Shown: one piece after another, positions 5,895-11,148 of the stretch
Position numbering within the stretch: position 1 is the stretch's first letter
Layout of the letters: each line of letters starts with the position of its first letter
Source of the DNA: Pseudonocardiaceae bacterium
GTDB taxonomy: Bacteria > Actinomycetota > Actinomycetes > Mycobacteriales > Pseudonocardiaceae
Length of the DNA: 11,148 bases
Direction of reading: 5' to 3'
Assembly (NCBI GenBank): GCA_025937115.1
Contig: JAICSB010000064.1
Span: 1-11,148 of the forward strand
Notes under the pieces: model-generated
Seen by the model: only the letters and a program-made list of their open reading frames with translations
Databases searched by the model: none
Told to the model about the DNA's origin: nothing
Program-made: the position numbers and the translations under genes

Positions 5895-6689
5895 GAGCCA
5901 TCGTTGCGCGGCGGTGTGTCGGGTGACGTGCGGGTGGAAGTCGGCGATACCGGCCAACTCGGCGCGGTACTTCAGCGCGGCATACAGCCCGTCGTAACTC
6001 AGGTTCTTGCCCCGGTCGCCCAACCACAGTGCCGGAGTGTCGGCAAGCCGGTGGGCGCGCCGCAGCCGCAGATACCGGTCAATGGCACGGCTGGTCTGCG
6101 CCCCGAAGGGCACCGGGCGGCCCTTGCCGCCCTTGCCGCGCCGCACGATGGCCAGACCGCGAATCAGATCCACGTCGCCGGTACCCATCGCTACCACCTC
6201 ACCGGCACGCACGATGGCCTCCAGCATGAACCGCACGATGGCCTCGTCGCGGCGGTCCCGGAACTCCCTCCCGCTGCACGCCTTGACCAGCGCGCGGCAC
6301 TCGTCGTCGGTGAGCCGCGGCACGACCTTCTGGTCTAGCTTCGGCGGTTTGAGTCCGAGCAGCTCATCGCGGACGGTTTCGCCCTCGTCTGTGCACCACG
6401 CGGAGAACCGGCGCACCGCCAGCTGCCGGGATCGTGCGGTGGCAGCCTCGGCACCGGAGTCCAGCATCCCGACCACGAACGCGTTAACGCTGGCCCGGTC
6501 CAGCACCGCGGGGACACCCTGCGCGGTGCACCACTCCAGGAACAGCCGCACGCCAGCGGTGTAGTTCTTCACCGTCTGCGGGCTCTTGCGCTCAGCGCGC
6601 AGGTGCACCGTCCAGGAGGCCAGCAGCGCCGCCAGGTCGGGTATCACGGGGGTAGCTGGCATGCCTGATATCTTGACTAGCTGCGGCAT
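5757..6689 (-). CDS. int: Tyrosine recombinase/integrase
   Basis: A 310-residue protein with ATG at 6687-6689; the second ATG at 6660-6662 is a possible alternative. Residues about 18-105 form the SAM-like core-binding domain (LLASWTVHLRAERKSPQTVKNY). Residues 125-305 form the catalytic domain, with Arg at R161 (AIVRAGEVVAM), Lys in the beta hairpin RRGKGGKGR (K186 or K189), H254-x-x-R257 (HVTRHTAAQRW), Trp W280 at the position often held by His, and nucleophile Y289 (MIDRYTRAT). All catalytic residues are present, so it should be active. It ends in the LGLGDF type C-terminus. It would catalyse site-specific integration and, with a directionality factor, excision of the element to its left. 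The target site is not identified. Confidence 0.93.
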   Translation of the reverse strand: MPQLVKISGMPATPVIPDLAALLASWTVHLRAERKSPQTVKNYTAGVRLFLEWCTAQGVPAVLDRASVNAFVVGMLDSGAEAATARSRQLAVRRFSAWCTDEGETVRDELLGLKPPKLDQKVVPRLTDDECRALVKACSGREFRDRRDEAIVRFMLEAIVRAGEVVAMGTGDVDLIRGLAIVRRGKGGKGRPVPFGAQTSRAIDRYLRLRRAHRLADTPALWLGDRGKNLSYDGLYAALKYRAELAGIADFHPHVTRHTAAQRWLSAEGSEGGLMAVAGWTRRDMIDRYTRATASERAAEEARRLGLGDF

Positions 6690-6701
6690 GCTTGTCTAGT
6701 C
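6675..6701. promoter_or_regulatory. Inverted repeat spanning the integrase start codon
   Basis: GACTAG (6675-6680) and CTAGTC (6696-6701) flank 15 bases that include the integrase ATG. It might serve autoregulation or be part of a core attachment site, since attP often lies next to int. The arms are only 6 bases long, so the call is weak. Confidence 0.25.
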
Positions 6702-6755
6702 GGGACCTCAAATCAGGTGAAATACCTGGTCACAGCACCTACAGTGGGATTCGGC

Positions 6756-7820
6756 TCAGTCCAGGTACTCGCGCAGTCCCTGGGAACGCGAGGGGTGGCG
6801 CAGCTTGGCCATCGCCGTGTACTCGATCTGCCGGATCCGTTCCCGGGTAACCCCATAGACGTGGCCGATCTGCTCCAGGGTGCGCGGCTGGCCGTCGAGG
6901 CCGAAGCGCAGCCGGATGATGCCAGCTTCCCGCTCGGACAGCGTGGCCAGCACCGAGCGGAGGTCGTCCTGAAGCAGCGTGAACGACACCGCGTCCACCG
7001 CGACCACGGCTTCGGAGTCCTCGATGAACTCACCGAGCCGAGAATCACCCTGCTCTCCGATGGTCTGGTCCAGCGAGATGGGTTCCCGGGCGTACCGCTG
7101 GAGCTCCAACACCCTCTCCGGGGCGATGTCCATCTCCTTGGCCAACTCCTCTGAAGTGGGCTCGCGACCCAGCCCCAGGAGCAGCTCGCGCCTCAGCCGG
7201 CCCAGTGTGTTGATCACTTCGACCATGTGCACCGGAATTCGGATGGTGCGGACCTGGTCGGCCATCGCCCGGCTAATCGCCTGCCGGATCCACCACGTGG
7301 CGTAGGTGGAGAACTTGTAACCCTTGGTGTAGTCGAACTTCACCACCGCACGGATCAAGCCCACGTTGCCTTCCTGAATCAGATCCAGGAATGGCATGCC
7401 CCGGCCGGTGTAGCGCTTGGCCAGCGACACGACCAAGCGCAGGTTGGCCGCCAGCAGGTGGTCCTTCGCGCGCTCACCGTCGCGCATAATCCAGCGCAGA
7501 TCCCGGCGCAGCTGCGGGGTGAGCCGTTCGGTGACGTCCTCGGCCCGACGTATCCGCTCGCCGGCGTACAGCCCAGCCTCGATCTGGGTGGCAAGCCCCA
7601 CCTCCTGCTCAGCGTTGAGCAGCGCCACCTTGCCGATCTGCTTGAGATACGCCCGCACCGGGTCGACCGAGGTGGTGAGCTCGGCGTCCTTGCGGGCTTG
7701 GCGCAGCGCCCCGGACTCCTCCTCGTCCCAGACGAAATCTCCGACCGGCACTTCCGGCACATTCCCGGGCGCCTTGGTCACTCGGCTGCCTTCGCGGGAT
7801 GCGGCGGCGACGCGCAACAT
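6756..7820 (-). CDS. Short SigA-type (RpoD family) RNA polymerase sigma factor
   Basis: A 354-residue protein. ATG at 7818-7820 is chosen because AGGAGG (7826-7831) precedes it at 5-base spacing; the GTG two codons upstream overlaps the edge of that site. From residue 28 ([20 protein letters not shown]) it closely follows mycobacterial SigA. Region 1.2 spans about 53-90, region 2 about 121-192 with the core-binding and -10 recognition helix ([20 protein letters not shown]), region 3 about 193-268, and region 4 about 285-354 with HTH recognition helix [10 protein letters not shown]. The long N-terminal extension of SigA (roughly 170-200 residues) is absent, replaced by 27 unrelated residues. 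A one-residue deletion occurs at [12 protein letters not shown] relative to SigA. Intact recognition helices predict SigA-like promoter specificity. It follows a long 5' region with an inverted repeat. It may be a chromosomal paralogue or cargo of the adjacent element. Confidence 0.9.
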   Translation of the reverse strand: MLRVAAASREGSRVTKAPGNVPEVPVGDFVWDEEESGALRQARKDAELTTSVDPVRAYLKQIGKVALLNAEQEVGLATQIEAGLYAGERIRRAEDVTERLTPQLRRDLRWIMRDGERAKDHLLAANLRLVVSLAKRYTGRGMPFLDLIQEGNVGLIRAVVKFDYTKGYKFSTYATWWIRQAISRAMADQVRTIRIPVHMVEVINTLGRLRRELLLGLGREPTSEELAKEMDIAPERVLELQRYAREPISLDQTIGEQGDSRLGEFIEDSEAVVAVDAVSFTLLQDDLRSVLATLSEREAGIIRLRFGLDGQPRTLEQIGHVYGVTRERIRQIEYTAMAKLRHPSRSQGLREYLD

Positions 7821-7839
7821 CCTCACCTCCTCGACCCTG

Positions 7840-7856
7840 TCTCGGCGACGCCGAGA
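7840..7856 (-). promoter_or_regulatory. Inverted repeat in the sigma gene 5' leader
   Basis: TCTCGGCG (7840-7847) and CGCCGAGA (7849-7856) form a perfect inverted repeat with a single central base, ending 8 bases upstream of the ribosome binding site of the sigma factor gene. The position suits a repressor operator or an mRNA structure affecting translation. A second, smaller palindrome, GAAGTG-GA-CACTTC, lies at 7954-7967. Confidence 0.45.
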
Positions 7857-7997
7857 TCTCTGGTCGCAACCTCACTCAGCGCGAGATGCAGGAGGTAAAA
7901 CTGCAGCCTTCTTGAGGACCCGGTTGCCACCTGGGTACCTCTCGACTGTACGGGAAGTGGACACTTCGGGCTGACCTGATTATGCAAAGAAATAGTT

Positions 7998-8028
7998 GGA
8001 GGGGTGGCGGCGAGGGGGCCACCCCTCC
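7998..8028 (-). terminator. Strong hairpin, probable terminator
   Basis: Perfect 11-base arms GGAGGGGTGGC (7998-8008) and GCCACCCCTCC (8018-8028) surround a 9-base loop. On the minus strand the stem is followed by the T-rich AACTATTTCTTT, so it could end leftward transcription from the glycine-rich protein gene before the sigma factor gene. Confidence 0.55.
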
Positions 8029-8049
8029 ATTGCCGACGGCTTTGCACGC

Positions 8050-8072
8050 GATCACGGGATCACGCGATCACG
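8050..8072. repeat. Three tandem GATCACG repeats
   Basis: GATCACG occurs at 8050-8056, 8058-8064 and 8066-8072, an exact 8-base period in non-coding DNA. It is a possible small protein-binding array, or chance slippage. Between 7821 and 8205 I see no gene on either strand: that gap holds the sigma 5' leader, this repeat and several hairpins. Confidence 0.4.
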
Positions 8073-8141
8073 TGGCGGCACAGCGCGACTGGAGGAGTAG
8101 TCGCCTGCCCCAGTACCGCCTGAGCGCTGCCGCCAGCTCTC

Positions 8142-8173
8142 GGCGGTGCCGTCCCCTAGCCGACGGCACCGCC
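8142..8173. terminator. Perfect 12-base stem hairpin
   Basis: GGCGGTGCCGTC (8142-8153) and GACGGCACCGCC (8162-8173) are perfect complements around an 8-base loop, starting 33 bases after the stop of the glycine-rich protein gene on the minus strand. Stability and position suggest a transcription terminator or 3' end stabiliser, although no T-run follows. Confidence 0.55.
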
Positions 8174-8186
8174 CGTGCTCACTAGC

Positions 8187-8204
8187 TCAACTCAGCTGAG
8201 TTGA
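8187..8204. repeat. Perfect 18-base palindrome after the glycine-rich gene
   Basis: TCAACTCAG followed directly by CTGAGTTGA makes a gapless 18-base palindrome, one base beyond the TGA (8206-8208) of the glycine-rich protein gene. With no loop it is better suited to binding a dimeric protein than to folding as RNA. Confidence 0.6.
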
Positions 8205-8205
8205 T

Positions 8206-8460
8206 TCAGCAGCTGCCGCCGTCAGCGCTGCCACCGTTGCCGCCAGTGGCGTCACCCGCGCTGGCGATACCAGTGCCCAGGATGCCAATGCCGCTCAGCA
8301 GGTTGATTCCCAGGCCACCCTGGGCGTTGCCGCCGTTGCCGCCGGTGCCGCCGTCGCCGGCCTCGCACCCATGCGCGCTGAACATGGACATCACGGTACG
8401 CGCAGGGAGCAGCTCAACGTGCTGTCCGTCGATCTCAACAAAGCTCAATGCGTCAGACAT
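8206..8460 (-). CDS. Small glycine-rich protein with leader-like N-terminus (RiPP-precursor-like)
   Basis: An 84-residue product. ATG at 8458-8460 is fixed by a perfect AGGAGG six bases upstream; a longer in-frame extension to 8595 is not supported. Residues 1-29 (MSDALSFVEIDGQHVELLPA, then RTVMSMFSA) form a compact charged-hydrophobic segment without signal-peptide character. Residues 31-84 hold 22 Gly among 54, with GGTGGNGGN and GGNGGSADGG runs resembling PGRS repeats, and a hydrophobic centre (GLGINLLSGIGILGTGIA). The only two Cys are C32, at the start of the Gly-rich part, and C84, the last residue. This leader/core split is reminiscent of ribosomally made peptide precursors. I recall similar EIDGQHVELLPARTV leaders in small actinobacterial proteins but cannot verify it. 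No modifying enzyme or transporter is in view. It is flanked by palindromes on both sides. Confidence 0.75.
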   Translation of the reverse strand: MSDALSFVEIDGQHVELLPARTVMSMFSAHGCEAGDGGTGGNGGNAQGGLGINLLSGIGILGTGIASAGDATGGNGGSADGGSC

Positions 8461-8536
8461 ACGAATCCTCCTAGAGAGTGACCTCAGTGGGCCCCGAACA
8501 GAACACCTCGCCGAACTCATTGCCGATTCGGCTAAT

Positions 8537-8550
8537 ACCACCATGGTGGT
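8537..8550 (-). promoter_or_regulatory. Palindromic operator candidate upstream of the glycine-rich gene
   Basis: ACCACCATGGTGGT is a perfect 14-base palindrome, 76 bases upstream of the start codon of the glycine-rich protein gene, within its presumed promoter region. It could bind a dimeric regulator. The palindrome contains ATG but no extended reading frame uses it. Confidence 0.4.
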
Positions 8551-8876
8551 GAGTAGAGCGACTGACAATATGCATTCGCACCTAATCTTGCGCACCGCGC
8601 CACTTAGCCGTGACGCCGTTTTTTCACTACTTTGTCAGCGACGAACCGCTACCGAGGCCCCGGCAAAATCAGTACCTACCGCCTGGCATTGCCCTGCCCC
8701 CATTTGAGCCGCAATGGTGCTGGTCAGCGCGCATGGCGAGGATGAGCCTAGGTACGCCGACGCCGACGCGGCGCGGCGCGGACAGCGTTTCCGGTGAGCC
8801 CGCTCTTGCTGACGGAAGCTTCCACGTGCTCCCGTGGAGAAGAAGCCGGTGGTGTGCTACGTGGAATCAACGGCGA

Positions 8877-8990
8877 GGACTACCTAGCGCCCGAGGGATT
8901 CGGTTACAGAGCGGTTAACGATAATAACGCAACGCTGCCGCTGTGACGGACACGTTCATCGCGAACGTGCCACCGTCGGACTACCTAGCG
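8877..8990. repeat. Spaced direct repeat GGACTACCTAGCG with a hairpin between
   Basis: GGACTACCTAGCG occurs at 8877-8889 and 8978-8990, 101 bases apart. Between them lie an AT-richer patch (8915-8928) and a hairpin with arms CACGTTC (8951-8957) and GAACGTG (8963-8969). All of this is upstream of the phosphoesterase gene. Purpose unknown; paired regulator sites or the traces of a small insertion are possible. Confidence 0.4.
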
Positions 8991-9043
8991 GCCGCACCCG
9001 TACCGTATTCGGTAACCGGGAGCCGGCCCGGCACGATGGACGC

Positions 9044-9550
9044 GTGAAGCTTCTGCTGACGGCCGATACGCACGTCCCGCAGCGGGCCCGGGGCCTGCCC
9101 GAGCAGCTGTGGCGGGCCGTCGACGAGGCGGACGTCGTGGTGCACGCCGGCGACTGGGTGTGTGTCGAACTGCTCGATGCGTTGCTGGCTCGATCCGACC
9201 GGTTGATCGGGGTGGTCGGCAACAACGACGGGCCAGCCTTATGCGCACGATTACCGGAGGTGGCAACCGTCGAACTGATCGGGGTACGGCTGGTCGTCGT
9301 TCATGAGACTGGATCGGCGCGCGGCCGGGAGCAGCGGTGCGCCGCCCGTTTCCCCGATGCCGACGTGGTGGTCTTCGGGCATAGTCACATCCCGTGGGAC
9401 ACGGTAACTCCCACCGGCCTGCGGTTGCTGAACCCTGGTTCCCCGACCGATCGGCGCCACCAGCCGACCTGCAGTTGGATGACCGCCGAGATCATCGGCG
9501 GGCGACTCGGCCGGGTGCAGTTGCACCGACCGTCAGTGGTCACTCGGTGA
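9044..9550 (+). CDS. YfcE/MJ0936-family metallophosphoesterase
   Basis: A 168-residue protein from GTG 9044-9046, the only start that keeps the first metal motif at the N-terminus; no strong ribosome binding site is seen. The calcineurin-like motifs appear in order: D8-x-H10 (TADTHVP), GDW with D37 (VVHAGDWV), GNND at 59-62, H87 in VVVHETG, GHSH at 112-115 and NPGS at 130-133. These are the di-metal ligands and phosphate-handling residues of the small phosphodiesterases of COG0622. The length matches the family. The natural substrate of these enzymes is generally uncertain. The motif HETG replaces the usual HG/THGH form, a mild variation. It converges with the DUF1015 gene, and the two overlap by 11 bases at their stops. 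Confidence 0.88.
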   Translation: MKLLLTADTHVPQRARGLPEQLWRAVDEADVVVHAGDWVCVELLDALLARSDRLIGVVGNNDGPALCARLPEVATVELIGVRLVVVHETGSARGREQRCAARFPDADVVVFGHSHIPWDTVTPTGLRLLNPGSPTDRRHQPTCSWMTAEIIGGRLGRVQLHRPSVVTR

Positions 9551-10721
9551 GGTCGGCCAGCAGCAGACCACTGCGGGGCTTCGGAGTGAAATAGGTGCTC
9601 TTGCGAGGCATCCGTCGGCCTTGCTGGTGCACCGCTAGCACGTCGGCGAACGGCACCGGGGCCAGCTGCAACACGGCGTCGACCTGCGGGCCCGCCGGAT
9701 GGCCCGCTGGCAGGGCCCGCACGTGGGGGCCGGCCGGGTCGATACCCAGCGCGTCGGCGATGAGTAACCGCTCGACCAGCCCATGGTCAATCCTGGGAAG
9801 CGGTTCATCAGGTTCGGGTCCGGGCAATGTGACGAGCAGATCGGCGCCGGATGCGCGGGTCACCACCCTGCCAGGGCACCCCGGTGGATCGAGCTGCCTG
9901 CCCTGCCGCACCGCCACCCCAGCCCGCGACCAGGCGGCAGCCAGATCACCGGAGGTCAGTCCAGTACTGACCAGCGCCCGGTGGATCGCGCCGATCCGCA
10001 GCGCCGGGCCACCGGTCACCAACGAGAGCAGGCTGGACCGATCGCTGACAGCCGCCGCGGCCACCCGATGATTCCCATCAGCAACCAGGAGCGGACTGCC
10101 GGCCACGGTGGCGAGCACCGCGTCCTGACCGACTCCAGAACCCAACAGCCACAATCTGTGCGTCCGACCGTCGGAATCGATGATCGACACCACCGGCGCC
10201 CCCAGGCCGTCGATGCTGTTCAGCACGGCGGCGGTCAACTGCTCACCGTTGCTAACGGGCACGAGCATCGCTGCGCTGGTGGCGCAGCCGAGGCCGGCGA
10301 GTACCGCGGCGCGTTCGACCACTACCTGCGGGTAAACCTCCTCGCTGTGCCGTACCCAAGACCTCCCGTGCACATCCACCGCGGCCGAATCGACCAGACA
10401 TAACAGGCCGACCGCCACTCCGTCCGGGCCGTCCACCCGATAGGGCGCCACCACGTCAACCACCTGGCGATACGCGCTCGCCCGCAGCCGGTTCAGGGCT
10501 TGGCGGGCGGCTGGCAACGCATCGACCAACGACAGTCCCTGCGCCAACGCCTGGGGCGTGCGATTCGGGTGCTGAACGGCCAGCAATGTGTCACGACCGC
10601 CGTGCGGCCCGGCCAGTGCGGCCACCACTTCGCTGGCGTCGGCGAACTCATCGACGTCAGGACCCGGCACGCGGTCGGTGAGCACCCAGCCGCGCCCGAT
10701 GGCCCGCACCCACCGTGTCAT
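9540..10721 (-). CDS. DUF1015 family protein
   Basis: A 393-residue protein starting at ATG 10719-10721 (MTRWVRAIGRGW), 28 bases after the prenyltransferase stop; longer in-frame extensions would run into that gene. Signature segments of DUF1015 are present: an ADGNHR motif at 214-219 (LLVADGNHRVAAA), the region YRQVVDVVAPYR near residues 84-95, and the C-terminal MPRKSTYFTPKPRSGLLL at 371-388. The family is cytosolic and found widely in bacteria, but its biochemical role is not established. Length is near the family norm of about 400. It lies directly downstream of the UbiA-type gene on the same strand, suggesting co-transcription, with no functional link known to me. Confidence 0.85.
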   Translation of the reverse strand: MTRWVRAIGRGWVLTDRVPGPDVDEFADASEVVAALAGPHGGRDTLLAVQHPNRTPQALAQGLSLVDALPAARQALNRLRASAYRQVVDVVAPYRVDGPDGVAVGLLCLVDSAAVDVHGRSWVRHSEEVYPQVVVERAAVLAGLGCATSAAMLVPVSNGEQLTAAVLNSIDGLGAPVVSIIDSDGRTHRLWLLGSGVGQDAVLATVAGSPLLVADGNHRVAAAAVSDRSSLLSLVTGGPALRIGAIHRALVSTGLTSGDLAAAWSRAGVAVRQGRQLDPPGCPGRVVTRASGADLLVTLPGPEPDEPLPRIDHGLVERLLIADALGIDPAGPHVRALPAGHPAGPQVDAVLQLAPVPFADVLAVHQQGRRMPRKSTYFTPKPRSGLLLADLTE

Positions 10722-10749
10722 CGCTCTCGCGCGCCGCTGGTCGGCCTGG

Positions 10750-11148
10750 TCAGAGCCCGGCGACGGCGGCGACCGCGAGGCCGATGACGAGTAGGGGGCC
10801 GGCGACTCGCAGGTGCACAAACGCCAGTGCGGCGAACCACAGTGGCCACACCGGCACCGGACGTGGCGGTTGCTCAGGTCGCGCCTGGCGAAACCACGAC
10901 CACACCGTGACCAGCCGGTAGACCCCGCCAAGCGCCAGCAATGCCGGCCACGGCAGCGCACCGACTAGCACGCAGATCACGATGAGCAGGTAGAAACTGA
11001 CCATCAGACCCAGCGTCGCGACCCGGGCCCGCCGCTCGCCGAGCATCACCGGCAGCGTGCGGAGTCCCAGCGGCTCGTCGTAGGGAATCTTGTCGGTGTG
11101 CTTGCCCATCAGCACCGACGTGCACAGCAGCGCATAGGGCAGCGACGC
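10750..11148 (-). CDS. UbiA-family prenyltransferase, C-terminal part
   Basis: The frame is open to the right edge, so the N-terminus lies outside the window; 132 residues are visible. The first visible residues (ASLPYALLCTSVLMGKHTDK) lead into the second Asp-rich motif of UbiA enzymes, DKIPYDEPLGLRTLPVMLGE, with Asp residues at visible positions 19 and 24 that bind Mg-diphosphate of the prenyl donor. Three to four hydrophobic transmembrane segments follow (GLMVSFYLLIVICVLVGALP, ALLALGGVYRLVTVW, LWFAALAFVHLRVAGPLLVI, with an AVAAVAGL end). It is a membrane enzyme that attaches a prenyl chain to an aromatic or sugar acceptor; which acceptor cannot be told from this part. Confidence 0.82.
   Translation of the reverse strand, partial: ASLPYALLCTSVLMGKHTDKIPYDEPLGLRTLPVMLGERRARVATLGLMVSFYLLIVICVLVGALPWPALLALGGVYRLVTVWSWFRQARPEQPPRPVPVWPLWFAALAFVHLRVAGPLLVIGLAVAAVAGL

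Larger units (their letters stand above)
8461..9043. other. 583-base intergenic region with short inverted repeats
   Basis: No convincing gene on either strand. It holds the ribosome binding site and presumed promoter of the glycine-rich gene (leftward) and of the phosphoesterase gene (rightward). GATAAT at 8920-8925 matches the -10 consensus at five of six positions, but no good -35 was found. Other items are TCCACG/CGTGGA arms at 8821-8826 and 8833-8838, next to GGAAGCTTCC (8814-8823), and a hairpin at 8951-8969. Confidence 0.5.

Noticed and set aside
6690..6755. tRNA gene as integration target next to int
   Set aside because: The gap is only 66 bases and shows no cloverleaf or TTCRANY-type T-loop.
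8461..8595. 45-residue N-terminal extension of the glycine-rich protein, with a signal-like stretch
   Set aside because: The internal ATG at 8458-8460 has a perfect AGGAGG at ideal spacing, while the upstream start has none, and the extension contains the palindromic promoter-like DNA.
8610..8918. Plus-strand 102-residue frame in the intergenic region
   Set aside because: No ribosome binding site, composition like random GC-rich translation, and it runs across palindromes and hairpins.
9540..10961. Long form of the DUF1015 gene beginning at 10961
   Set aside because: The first 80 residues are Arg/Cys-rich and antisense-free but overlap the UbiA-type gene in another frame; the family-like sequence starts at MTRWVRAIG (10721).

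Overview
The window is high-GC actinobacterial DNA, almost certainly from a Mycobacterium or a close relative. The best evidence is a sigma factor at 6756-7820 whose sequence follows mycobacterial SigA almost word for word from the DFVWDEEES segment to the C-terminus, plus a glycine-rich small protein with PGRS-like GGNGG runs. All calls are from reading the sequence; no database search was possible.

Region 1 (about 1-6690) is one end of an integrated phage-like element, laid out much like a phiRv-type mycobacterial prophage (that comparison is from memory). A tyrosine integrase (5757-6689, minus) sits at the right edge. A short plus-strand putative zinc-ribbon gene (5427-5894) converges on it. 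From about 5300 leftward runs a tightly packed minus-strand operon with GTGA, ATGA and TAATG junctions: a helical Arg-rich protein lacking a normal start codon, a 107-residue Cys-tailed protein, a RepA/AAA_25-like ATPase, a 171-residue unknown, an excisionase-like HTH protein, a stand-alone HEXXH peptidase resembling the FtsH (M41) peptidase domain, and a small CxxC...HxxC protein. Two strong hairpins (1320-1401) separate this early-type block from a protein with an acidic tail and a tail-like structural protein, which continue the element toward position 1. The last third of the ATPase gene carries a dense cluster of CTGTTCG/CGAACAG repeats that looks like an origin or protein-binding array.

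Region 2 (6690-9043) holds a short second copy of a SigA-type sigma factor, then about 1.2 kb whose only convincing gene is an 84-residue glycine-rich protein (8206-8460) with a leader-like N-terminus, a perfect ribosome binding site and cysteines at both ends of its Gly-rich part. It is surrounded by perfect palindromes and hairpins. Whether this region belongs to the element or the chromosome cannot be settled here.

Region 3 (9044-11148) looks like ordinary chromosome: a YfcE/MJ0936-type metallophosphoesterase on the plus strand, a convergent DUF1015 protein, and the C-terminal part of a UbiA-family prenyltransferase that runs off the right edge.

The most noteworthy items are the glycine-rich peptide locus, the CTGTTCG array inside the ATPase gene, the ATPase-less M41-like peptidase in a phage operon, the duplicated SigA core next to an integrase, and the early gene with a missing start codon.
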